Positions 1 through 10,335 of a DNA stretch of 64,000 nt are shown here, one piece after another. The stretch covers positions 31,953,792-32,017,791 of the forward strand of contig NC_072892.1 of assembly GCF_027943255.1 (NCBI RefSeq), written 5' to 3'. Position 1 is the stretch's first letter. Each line of letters begins with the position of its first letter. The notes under the pieces were generated by a model. That model did no database searches, was not told the origin of the DNA, and saw only the letters and a program-made list of their open reading frames with translations. Source of the DNA: Anastrepha obliqua. Lineage: Eukaryota; Arthropoda; Insecta; Diptera; Tephritidae. The translations under genes and the position numbers were made by a program.

Positions 1-1837
1 ATCAAAATGTCACATCGAAGGTATTATCCTAAAGTTTTAAAAAAAATTTGGTTTTTTTATTTCAGAAAAAAATTCAGAGCGCTAGAATGTACACAGATAG
101 AATGAGGTGCCATGGACGAGGTGTATATTTCCATACTTAAAATGTTTTTTTTCTTCTCCGAAAATTTTTGTAGACAGTCAAGACATTTATTAAAGTACTT
201 TATGAATTACAAAACGTTTGAAGTTATTTTACCTGAGAAAAAAATTCCCAAAAATGATGCATTTTTCGACCGTCTAAATGAGGGTCCCCCCTTAAGGAAT
301 GACTTGTTGAACTCAAATACTTCAAAAGTTGGAAGACCCAATTTATTGTGCCGATTAAAAGACTTTAAGCGCAATAATACCGAATTTTTAACAGTTATGC
401 TTGCGCCAAAGTAGCCCGAATTTCGTATCGAAAGTGGTACTTTAAAAAAATCGTGCAACAGTTTTTCAATTTAAATCATTACATTCACATGCATACCAGC
501 TGTCCTTTTCTCATTTAACATTTTGTGTCATAACACAGCTGTTCGAGGGTGCTTGCTTGAATGCAAAGAGTAAATTTAGGTTGCATTACTGTCATATATT
601 AAATAATAAAATTAAAGTTGTAATAGACGTTTTACATTTGATTTTGTGTAAGCAAACAAAGAAACAATTTAAACAAACATAATTATATAAATAAATGTAA
701 CATATGTATGTGTGCTGAAAATATTTTACTCATATGTAACAGAAAAAAGTGAATGAATTTGAAACAGCAATAACAACAGAAAAAAGGAACAGAAAAGTGA
801 ACAGAGCAATGAGAAAGAACCCCACGACTCATTATCACCATAATGAAAAGTGTGCCACGCGACCGGCTATCTAGCTGGCTGATGCGGGCATGCAGACAGA
901 CAGAGCAACAGCACAAAAGCACCAAGCCACATTTTTTTAGACGCTAGCCCAAGCCTGTATTTGTAGCCAATAATGTGAACATTGCCATATTTTTTACATA
1001 CATACATATATAAGAGTATATACTCGTACATATGTAAACATATTATATCGGAACAGTTCCTGAGGAGTAACATTTCACATGGCAACGTGCCCGTTAAGTG
1101 TATGGAGTGCGCAATTGACCAATTCATAATTTGCTTGCTTGCTACCTTCATCTGGCTACATGCCCATCATGACATCGCCTCCGTAATCCCAAATCCAGTT
1201 TATAAGCCTTCGGAAGAGCTAAGTGTTTATGTTTTTTTACGCTTTGTTAGTTTATTGACCTTCTAAATGGTATCAACGACAGCTGTAGCCGGCGACAAAT
1301 TCGCGCTGCTACCATTGCATCTCACATTCATACAAGCACTTGTTTTTGTTAACTCGTTTAACTATGTACGTATGTACATATCTGTGTATACACGTATAAT
1401 GCATGACCTTGTCGACGCTAAAACAATAAATACGATTACGTACGTAGGTACATACATACATACATACATGTATAGAACATAAATATAAAGTTCAAACGAC
1501 TGCTAATTTAATGAATGCAACGATTGTCTAGTTTAGCAATGAACCACTTTCATTTCTTTTGTATCTATGTGCATACATACATATGCACACATGTATAATA
1601 TAGATATACCTTCTCTTCAGTACATGAAAAATAAAATTATAGAAAAAGTTGTTTCTAATAACGGTCGCTCCTCGACAACCAATGACAGAACACCGAGCGG
1701 AACTCTGTCCTCGAACCAAGGACTAACCGAAAGGTAGTTTGAAAATGGTTCTAAATTCTTGGATACGTATGTATATAATAATGTTTTTATATTTTTTTAT
1801 ATCATTTTTTTTTTTAAATTTTGGTTATATGTATCTA
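1..1837. other. osa intron, no gene seen
   Basis: This stretch lies downstream of the osa first coding exon on the minus strand, so it should be intron. It is AT-rich with short CATA/TACA microsatellite runs (for example near 1445-1470). No reading frame resembles a protein. About 1645-1710 resembles the middle of the SINE described at 42229-42552 (it shares the 'CGGTCGC-CCTCG-CA--CAATG' region), but the match is short and weak. Confidence 0.5.
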
Positions 1838-2488
1838 TCTATATATATAAAAAGAAGTTACATTTCCTTGGTAATCTTATAACTCAAGAACCGCCGAACC
1901 GATTGACACAAAAATTTTATCTTTGAGGAGGTGGTTTGTGTGAAGTTTGATTGAAATCGGTGCAGCCGTTCCTGAGTTATGAGATTTTATGTGAGTAATG
2001 GTTTCCTCTCATACGAAATGCCTGTATGGGAAAAACAACAACAAATACACAGCCGCTTATGAGCGTTTCTGTTGTACTGTTGTGGTTGTAAGTGTATTAT
2101 GTTAATATTAATTTTGGACGAAAATATTATATAATAAAAACTGGAGCATTCAAGGAACTGGAAAAACATTTTTAACTTTATTTATTTTAGCATAATTTAT
2201 TTAGCGTAAAAAATTGAAATGGAAATTAAAGAATCAAAGTTTAATTACAAGTTTTTATCGGCTCTTTCACCTTACCTGTATATAGGTGACCACCACAATC
2301 AAATTTTAAAAAAGTACAGAAAAGGCTATTGTGACATCTTTAGAAAGTATGTTGAATGAAAAAAATCAACTAATTCAACTGTTTAAACATTTTACGAGTT
2401 CTATAAAGAAAACTTAATATGAAAAATTTCTTGCGATATAAAAAAACATTTTATGTATGGTGGTGCGAAGCCCACTGGGAAATGCTAG
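1838..2488 (+). mobile_element. Non-autonomous Helitron
   Basis: The left end reads TCTATATATATAAAAAGAAG directly after an A. The right end has a GC-rich stretch around GCGAAGCCCACTGGGAA followed by CTAG and then T. This is the Helitron pattern: 5' TC, 3' short hairpin plus CTAG, insertion between A and T, no terminal inverted repeat and no target duplication. The 651-bp body carries no Rep/helicase reading frame, so it must have been moved by an autonomous relative. The interior has the 'AACTCAAGAACCGCCGAACC' type of subterminal sequence I associate with insect Helitrons. It lies in the osa intron. Confidence 0.8.
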
Positions 2489-2499
2489 TATAGTATATA

Positions 2500-2760
2500 A
2501 TAATGTTTCTATTTTTGTTTTCATAATAATTTTTTAATATACTTTTTTTATAATAATTATTTTATTTTTATTTTTATATAATCATTTTTATTAATTCATT
2601 TTTATTTTTTTATTTAATAATTTGTTTTTTATTTTTTTATTTAATAATTTATATTTTATTTTTTTTTTTATTTAATAATTTATTATTTATTTTTTTATTT
2701 AATAACGTATTTTTTATTTAAAATTAGTGTCATATTGTATTAACATTAAGATGATTTGAG
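2500..2760. repeat. AT-rich degenerate tandem repeat
   Basis: Recurrent TTTTTTATTTAATAATTTAT units of roughly 30 bp run through 2560-2715. Almost no G or C is present. It sits directly between the Helitron and the piggyBac element. Confidence 0.75.
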
Positions 2761-2849
2761 GTAATTAGATTATTATTCTTCTTTTTGTTTGCGCGATAAC
2801 CGCTTAAGCGATTTTGGGTAATTAGAATCGCAACATAAAAATAAATTAA

Positions 2850-5353
2850 CCCTCCGATGTTCATATGGGTCTGGCCAGACCCATTCGATCTTTAAATGTA
2901 TGTAGATCTTTTATTTTTAATATCTGAGGCTTCTTAGTCCATGACTTTCTAAAATGTAGTGTGCTAAACACAATGAAGTAGAAAAATTAAGATTTTTGCT
3001 ATATTTGTTGTAAAAATAATAATTTTAAACTAATTTCGTTAATTAAGCTCACATGGGTCTGTGCAGACCCATATAAGCTTCTCATGTAAATTGGTTAACC
3101 GTTAGGTGTAAACAACTAAACTGTTAGCGGAGGCAACGGCAGAGATAATTTTTTAGTTGACATTTGAAAATTAAAGTGAACACGTGTTTTTTAAGTAGCG
3201 GGAAGTGTTTTTTTTAATAAAATGGAACAAGTAAATATGGAAGAAGTTGATGTGATGACGCGTTTGCTTCGTAAGCTAAGTGCAGCAAATGTGAGTCCGG
3301 AAGAACGTCAGCGACTTCAGGCACAAATTGAAGAAATTATGGGACAGGAGTCCGATCCATTTGAAACAAGTGGCGACGTAGAAGATGATGAATATTTTCC
3401 AGATGAAGATGACTTCGGTGAAGCATCAGATATGGAACAGGAAATCGAGTTAGGCTGTTCTAGGTGAAAACCATGATGGTATTGAGAATTTGTATAGAGA
3501 AGCTATCGCCCTTCAGGCTTCAACCACAATGGAATCATGCAGCACATCTATTATCCAGGGCCTTATATACAGGTCGAAAGATGGTAAGATGTGGAATTCA
3601 AATCCTCCACCACCTGGAAGGCCTCGTTGTCACAATGTTACAACTTTTACTCGTAAAGGGCCACTACGAGGAGCGTCACCGAGTCATAAAGCTCTTTTCA
3701 AGCTATTGCTGTCTCCTGAAATCGTAAGTATCATTGTGCGGGAAACCAACAGAAAATCCGTTGAAGCATTTCGTCTATTGAATGAAAAGTATCCCAGTAA
3801 TAAACAGCGTTCTTGGGGAATGACTAACGAAGACGAAATGTATGCTTTTTTTGGGATGCTACTTATTGCTGGTGTATTCCACTCGAATTCTCAGCCAGCG
3901 AAAGAATTGTGGGCCAGTTACAATATGCCAATTTATAAGGCCACTATGTCATTGAATCGGTTCAAGAGCTTATCTACTTTCATCCGTTTCGATAACAGTG
4001 GTACTCGTGCTGAGAGGTTGAAGCAAAGCAAATCTGCTGACCTGGACGATGTATGGTCAATTTAGAGAAAGCATACACTCCGGATTGTCATGTAACCTTC
4101 GATGAACAGTTATTTCCATATCGTGGGCGCATTCGATTCACCCAATATATTCCAAGTAAGCCGGCAAAATATGGCATGAAAGTGTGGTGGATTTGTGACT
4201 CTGTTTCAAACTACCCTTTGAAAGGTATAATTTATACCGGAACACCACCAGGTGGCCAGCGAGAAACGAATCAAAGTGAACGGGTCGTTATGAAATTGAT
4301 GGAAAATTATATGGACAGCGGTACAGCTGACAATTTTTTTTCAACATACAACTTAGCAGAAATGTTGATGGATCGTAGAGTGGCTTTTGTCGGTACCATA
4401 AGAAAAAATAAGACCTTCATTCCGCATGAATTGCTTAACCCGAAGCGTGATGTTAAAAGCACTTTATTTTGTTATCACAATAATAATATCGCTCTGTGCT
4501 CGTATATGGCAAAGCCGAAAAAGCCAGTAATTATGTTATCCACTGCCCATTACCGTCAAAGCACCGATCCATTGAAAGGATTCAAGTCAGATCAAATTTT
4601 GGACTACAATAAATTTAAAGCGGGGGTAGGTACAATGGATCAAATGTTGACTGGCTATTCGTGCAAACGCTCGACAAACCGTTGGCCACTGGCAATGTTT
4701 TATAATATGCTTGATATTGCCGGTTTGGCCTCATTCATCATCTATGACGAGCTGAATCCGGCAAAGCAGAGTGATAAGAGGAGCTCATTTATCATTGAAT
4801 TGGCACGGCAGCTAGTTATTCCACATATGACGAAACGGGCGACTAACCCATTAGTATAGAGGTTTGCTCTTATAAGACAAGCAATGAATCTTTTCAATAT
4901 CAAAGTGAGTATAAATTATATACACACCTACATATATCTCCGCGTATAAATATATGTGTATGCATGTATTCATATTTACTAATTTAAAATAAACTATTTC
5001 GCTACTTTTAGGTACCGGAATCTTGTCCATCGACATCAGATGCAGCACAGCAACAATCATATGCTCAAGTTGCTTCAACACGGTCATCGTGCTACCATTG
5101 TGCTGCTTCTTCTTCGAAAAAGCGACGTAAAACTCGTTATAACTGCAGCAAATGTAATCGTCCCATATGTCTTAATGAACATTCCATGCAACTATATAGT
5201 TGTAAACCCAAGTGCTCTTCGTAATTAATACTAATCCGTTCAAATAAATAAATAAAATTATTTTTAAAACCGTATTTCTTACATTATTTGTATCGGTCTG
5301 GGCAGACCCTTATGATGCACTTACCGCATCACAAGGCACCGAACATCGAAGGG
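2850..5353 (+). mobile_element. piggyBac-family DNA transposon
   Basis: The element is 2504 bp and is flanked on both sides by TTAA (2846-2849 and 5354-5357), the piggyBac target site. The terminal inverted repeats start CCCTCCGATGTTC on the left and CCCTTCGATGTTC on the reverse of the right end, 12 of 13 matching. Palindromes of the form GGGTCTGNNCAGACCC lie just inside both ends (about 2868-2883, 3056-3071 and a slightly diverged one at 5295-5310). It encodes a transposase split over two exons and broken by mutations, so this copy should not be self-mobile. It lies in the large osa intron in the opposite orientation to osa. Confidence 0.93.
3222..5224 (+). pseudogene. piggyBac transposase, broken
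   Basis: Three consecutive segments translate to a PGBD/DDE_Tnp_1_7 transposase: an acidic N-terminus (3222-3467), the domain start (about 3455-4065) and the catalytic core (about 4056-4904). An intron with GTGAGT donor and TTTTAG acceptor (4905-5011) then leads to a C-terminal Cys-rich zinc-binding exon (5012-5224) with a C-x2-C ... C-x2-C-x4-C-x3-H-x6-C-x3-C type pattern. Lesions: a one-base frameshift near 3455-3467; a frameshift, probably with a small deletion, at 4050-4065 (the frame returns at NLEKAYTP); and an in-frame TAG at 4857-4859 where Y is expected before RFALIRQ. Of the catalytic aspartates, VTFDEQL and the ADNFFS aspartate are present, but the third motif reads GVGTMDQM (4623-4643): the aspartate of GVD is a glycine. 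The element should be inactive as a source of transposase. Confidence 0.9.
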
Positions 5354-5357
5354 TTAA

Positions 5358-7608
5358 TTGAAACAAAACACATCATCCGCTCCCTGGGCTAACAAGTGCA
5401 TGCCGTGTCTCAGACGTCAAATGTACCCAAGAGGTTGACAGATGCCACTACGTCACTATTAGGTTCCTCCCAAAACCACTCCAAAACACTTCACTTTGTT
5501 GACAACTTTACTCAAAATTCAGAAACTCTTGCAAAACTTCTCGCCCACATGGTTATAAGGACACAGGATATAAAACAATCGAGTAGAGTGAGAAATTACA
5601 ACAATGCAAAATAAAAGAAATTAAAAATTAAAATATTTTAAGTGAACAAAATGAAAATGTCCAAGTTTTTAAGCAACTCATAAGTTTCTTTGTAATACAA
5701 TATTTAAATAAAACTTCCCGCTCACTATCGTAATTGTTACACAAGCCTACATAATTGTTATTTCTTATAAAGAAATGCGTACCAGCTGGCATGAAGAAAA
5801 TTACAATAAGAGCTCAGCTGACTGACAAGAATTTGAATTTACTTTAAGCCACTATTACGAGTATTACCCCAACTTCATTCACCGCTTTAAACTAAACAAT
5901 AGAAGAAGTAGCTGAAAAAACGCAAGTTCCAATAAAACATCCACGCACAGAGTCGCTTTTATCAACATAAACCGGCGAATGGGCGAATGGCCGCCAAATC
6001 AGTTCATCTGTCTGTGCGCGTGGTGGCCAAACAATACCAGCAACCGAAACAACAAGTGGAGCAAGCACTCAGCGACGTCATATAAACAAGCCAGCCAGCC
6101 AACCAGACATCTAGTCAATACAAGCTGTTACCCACCTCCACCTCCTGTCAATGCTATATTTTTACCTTCTTTGTATCCCTTTAAGTCGTGGCTGAAATTG
6201 AACTGATGCTTGCGATATCGGTATGGCTTGGTATGGTTTGGTCTGGTTGCTGCTGACACACTCAACTTAACTTCAACCTTAAAGATTTTATTTCACATTT
6301 TGTGTTGTGCTCCCTTGATACGATGGTTTTGTTGTTGTTGCTGGGTAAAAGATGCCGCCGCGCTGGTTGATGCTTTTTTATATTTCATTCATGAAAACGA
6401 CAAACATTTATTGACACACTTTCGTGCATATGTATGTACAGATATATTTACGGTGGCAAAGAGCTGTGCATACCGAGGACGATCCAACAACAAAACCAAC
6501 GGCACATTTAATAGTACACATGTACCGACATACATAATACATACAAATGCAGACAAGATTGTATTATATCAGACAGTCTGTATGTCGATTTATATGGCAT
6601 ATAGCGGCATGTAAGGTGACGGCGACCAAACTGAGCAACATGGCACGCGTTTGTGCATACGCGTCTGTGGGTAATTGTATTTGAACGATTATGTCCGTCC
6701 CTACTATTACCCACGTAATACAAATTTTCATACCATGCTATGTGGTGTATGTGTGTATGTAAATATGTGCTTATATGAATTGGTTGGTTGGTTTAGTTCC
6801 TTTTGATTTCTGTACGTATTATAAATGTTTTTTTTTTGCTTTTTTATGTTTTTATTGTGATTATTTTTTATACCTGTTGTTGTTGCGACTGCCGTGCTGC
6901 CGTGCTGCCCTTGCTGATGATTTAAGGCGGCAAATTTTACTCAACGACTAACTAAATGAATAAATGAATGAATGTAGCACGAGGGTATGAACTCAACGAA
7001 TGTACATACATACATAAGTATGTATAATTGTATATTTGAATTTGTCTCTTTGGCATGAGTAAGCGCATGGGATACCCCAACTAGAAAAACAACGGCCGGC
7101 TGGCTAGTTGTTTGTTGATATGTGGAAAAATTCTAAATTTGCCGGTTGCGACTTTCCTGCATTGATAAGCCAGATATTGTTTTCTTTTGGTATTTGACAT
7201 TGTTTTGCTTTTGTGGGAGTACTGTAGATTAGCTGTTGTTGTTGTTTTTTTGTTTCTTAATTTGCACATCGCTTACATTTGTTTATCTAAATTTCTCTTA
7301 TGATCAAATTAAATTACTTTAGTTTATCACGTTTTGGTCTTTGGAATATAAGCAGATACATATTTGAAGAAAAAATAGAAGAATAAAATACATAAGATCT
7401 CGAAAAAAATAGTGTTGAAAAAATTTTTCATTGCTTAAATATTGTTATACTATACGTCTACAAGGTTCATGATCTCCGTCTTCCCAATAAAGATTTTGCT
7501 ATCCTGCTAGTCTAATATTTTCTTTATTTTACGCCATACAAAATGAACAAAAATTATTTATAGCTTTCGGACTCTCCAATTTTAACTTTATGTAGTTAAT
7601 ATATTATA
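5358..7608. other. osa intron, no gene seen
   Basis: No convincing reading frame. The stretch 5980-6150 is less AT-rich than its surroundings and 6877-6925 holds CTG/TGC-like triplets. Neither has paired splice signals that would make it an osa exon. CATA/TACA microsatellites occur around 7000-7025. Confidence 0.5.
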
Positions 7609-7857
7609 TAATAGGTCTCTTCTTTGCGCCAAGCATTAGCAAGTAGCGAATAGATGAAGTAACTGGTGTAAATAAACATATCTTGGCAGCGCTAGAAGAG
7701 AGCTGCTTTAATTACATTTGTTTGTAAAATAGTGAGTTATACAACTTTTATGAGGCCTAACCATACTCACTAGCGGCGAATCTTGCTCCATAACACTATT
7801 GTTGCTTTCACATGCAAATTTTTTCATTAAGTTAGGCGAAGAGAAGAGGTCTAATAT
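7609..7857 (-). mobile_element. MITE with CTCTTC inverted ends
   Basis: The ends are inverted copies: ATAGGTCTCTTCTTTGCGCC on the left and, read in reverse, TTAGACCTCTTCTCTTCGCC on the right. The 250-bp body has no coding capacity. The same sequence, in the opposite orientation, is found split into three pieces at 36757-38140, which confirms it as a dispersed element. Superfamily not determined. It lies in the osa intron. Confidence 0.7.
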
Positions 7858-8357
7858 GAGAAATTTCAGAAAAGGGTTATGTACGACTATCTCTTTATTT
7901 AACATTGTATTAGAATTCTGCTTTAAAACCTTTTTTCTACATATAAACTAAATCTTGCGAACGAACGAATGAAGAAGCAGCACAATCGTTAAGTTCATTT
8001 TAGACCGATGTTTATATAATCTTACTTTATTGTGCTTATTTAATGCATCTGACAACTAAATTATTGTAGGTCTTCTGTTCTTTCTAGATTTCAACAAAAA
8101 ATAAAAAAATAAATAGTCTACTTAGAAAGTTCCTCGTATGTAATGCCCAAGAAGTACTTCCATTGATCGGAATCAGTAAACTTTGTCTATATACATAGAT
8201 CTTTATTTGCTCATGGTTGGCACTTTTCAATGAATTAAAAAATTAACACATCGAAGGATCAAATATGGATAAACACTACATTTATGAAGAGCAATTGGGT
8301 TTATTTAGAGGTTTGGTGTTACCTAGTTATATAAATACTGTATTGATTTCTACTTAC

Positions 8358-9272
8358 CGGTGGTGGCGTTCGGTAGGCCTGCGACGGTCCCAATTGTGGA
8401 CTGTATGGACGTGGTGGTGGTGCCCATCCCTGTTGCGCTCCATATGGTTGATGTGGAGGCGGTGGTGGTCCGTGTGGACCCTGAGGTCCGCCCTGTTGTT
8501 GCTGTTGTGCAACTTGTTGCTGCTGCTGCTGTTGCGGATCATAACTATTCGCGTAACGATGTTGTGGTGGAGGCGGTGGATGCGACGACTGTAGCAATGA
8601 ATTCAGTGTGGGCGTAGGACCTTGTGGTGGCTGGCCTGGAATATATCGCTGTTGCGGTGGCCGACTGGGCGAAGCAATACCGCCACCAGGTCCTGTCGGC
8701 GGACCTGGCTGCTGTTGTGGTTTACCACCAGGTGGTGGTTGTTGCATTGGAGAATGTCCATAGCGATAAGGATCTATATTTGGATCTGGATGATGATAAC
8801 GTCCATAAACGGGATGATGTCCACCCGGAGGTGGGGGTGGAGGTCCTCCCAACGGACTTTGTCCATATTCATCTTTTTGAGAATGTTCACCGGGATTTTG
8901 GGGGACGCCTGGGCCACCAGGGCCACCCTGCTGATGCGGCAGATGTTGTTGTGGATGCGGTTGTTGATGTAGATGATAGTGCGATATAGCCGCTGCTGGA
9001 TCACTACCTGGCGGCCCATATGCATGTGGAACTGTTTGTTGCTGTTGATCACTGCCATTATTTGGTGCGGGGGGACCACCAGTGGGCGGTCCACCGCCTA
9101 TCGCTGAGTTGGGCGGGGCTGGACCACCCGGAACACTGGCACCAGGACCACCATTACCGCCGCTGCTTTGTCCGCCAGATCCAACAGGCCCACCAGATCC
9201 ACTCGGCGGCCCAGCACCTCCACCTCCAGCTGCACCACCCTGCCCAGAGGGTGATTTTATTTTCTCATTCAT
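8358..9272 (-). CDS. osa: osa, first coding exon (BAF/BAP complex subunit)
   Basis: This exon encodes 305 residues from MNEKIKSP to a CCG|GTAAGT splice donor at 8357/8356, phase 0. It is the low-complexity N-terminus of Osa (ARID1/eyelid), the ARID subunit of the Brahma-associated BAP chromatin remodelling complex in the nucleus. Diagnostic Osa segments are the start MNEKIKSP, a GRYHHPDPNIDPYRYG block, and the block RPPQQRYIPGQ followed by TPTLNSLLQSS, PQHRYANSYDPQQ and WAPPPRPYSPQLGPSQ near the end. The rest is Gly/Pro/Gln-rich, as usual for Osa. The ARID domain and C-terminus are not in the window, so the next exon lies beyond position 1 and this intron is at least 8.3 kb. The start ATG was chosen because it matches the family start. 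The high GC of this exon creates long spurious frames on the other strand. Confidence 0.95.
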
Positions 9273-9375
9273 TACTTCTTTGACTCAATCCAAGAGGAAT
9301 ATTTTGTTTGCAGTTGCTGTTGTAAGAGGCTTGTAGTTTCCTTCAACGGCCGCTGCAACTGCGCTGCAGAATTAT
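9273..9375 (-). other. osa: osa 5' UTR, last non-coding segment
   Basis: On the minus strand a pyrimidine-rich acceptor (ACCTTTTTAG) ends at 9376, and about 100 bases of untranslated sequence follow before the osa start codon. This indicates at least one further non-coding osa exon upstream, at higher coordinates. I could not locate that exon or the transcription start. Confidence 0.6.
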
Positions 9376-9602
9376 CTAAAAAGGTATTATAATAAATTTA
9401 AAAATATTAAAAAAGAAAAGATGTATAAAAAATTGGATGAAAAATATACGTATGTATACACCTAAAATCTTGAAGCCTCCTTAAAGCGGAGAGGTGGCTT
9501 AAATATTGCCTGTACTCTTTGTATAAATATTTATATTTAGGAGATATATATATTTTAAGTTTTAATGTAATTTCTATGAACAGACAGATTTAGATTAATT
9601 AA

Positions 9603-10335
9603 GGGGTCAGTCTACTTTGGAGACTCGAAAAAAAGGCTATATTCGTGATTTTTTTTTTGAGAAAACTATAAATGATAGTAATATAAAATTTGTTTGATTT
9701 ATTAAATAAAGTCTTAAAATTCAGAAATAAATTTTTTTTTATTCAATTTTATAGTATTTTTAGTAAAAAAAATAGCAGTGAAGCGTAACGTCTCAAACAT
9801 GGGTTGGTGAGGCAGCTCCATCAGAACTCAAGAACGGCTTGTCTGAAACAAAAAAATCAAAATGTTTCAGATTCAGTAAGATACTGGCTACAAAATGACC
9901 CTCGGATATTAGGTTTTAATGAAGACAAAAAAAATGGCTGATAAAAATGGAAAATTTTTGATAGAACGGTTTTTTTTTTCGCATATTTAAAAAAAATATA
10001 TAGTAAAAATTTAAAATTTCAAAACCCCCGAGCGTCAATTTGGTGCAAATTATGTCTAGAATAGGTGATCCAAATTTTATGAAAATCGGTTGATTAGTTT
10101 TTGAGATACAGTGGAGCTAGATTTTGAAAACGTTGTTTTGAGAAAAACGCGTTTAAAGTTTTTAATGCACGCTATACGCGCAGGTAGACGAAATGATGTT
10201 CAGGTAAAAAAAAAAATAGTTAGAGTGCTCGGATTTTCTTAAAATTTTTACACAATATTTCTGGATATATATACTTTCAAATTATGCAAAAAAAAAAAAT
10301 TGAAAAATTTTAAAGTGACAAAGTAGACTAACCCC
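9603..10335. mobile_element. TTAA-flanked MITE, copy A
   Basis: This 733-bp element has inverted ends (GGGGTCAGTCTACTTTG / GGGGTTAGTCTACTTTG) and a TTAA on each side (9599-9602, 10336-10339). It has no coding capacity. An inner motif AGAAAAACGCGTTTAAAGTT (10141-10160) recurs in the elements at 44036-44733 (inverted) and 56387-57102. The TTAA site suggests mobilisation by a piggyBac-type transposase. It sits in the osa 5' intron. Confidence 0.85.

Noticed and set aside
6877..6925. CTG/TGC triplet-rich stretch as a possible osa exon
   Set aside because: The minus strand has a weak GTATAA donor, but no acceptor or Osa similarity.
8319..9336. Several long frames on both strands overlapping the osa exon
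   Set aside because: They are by-products of GC-rich, CCN/GGN/CAG-repeat coding sequence; only the minus-strand frame starting MNEKIKSP matches a known protein.
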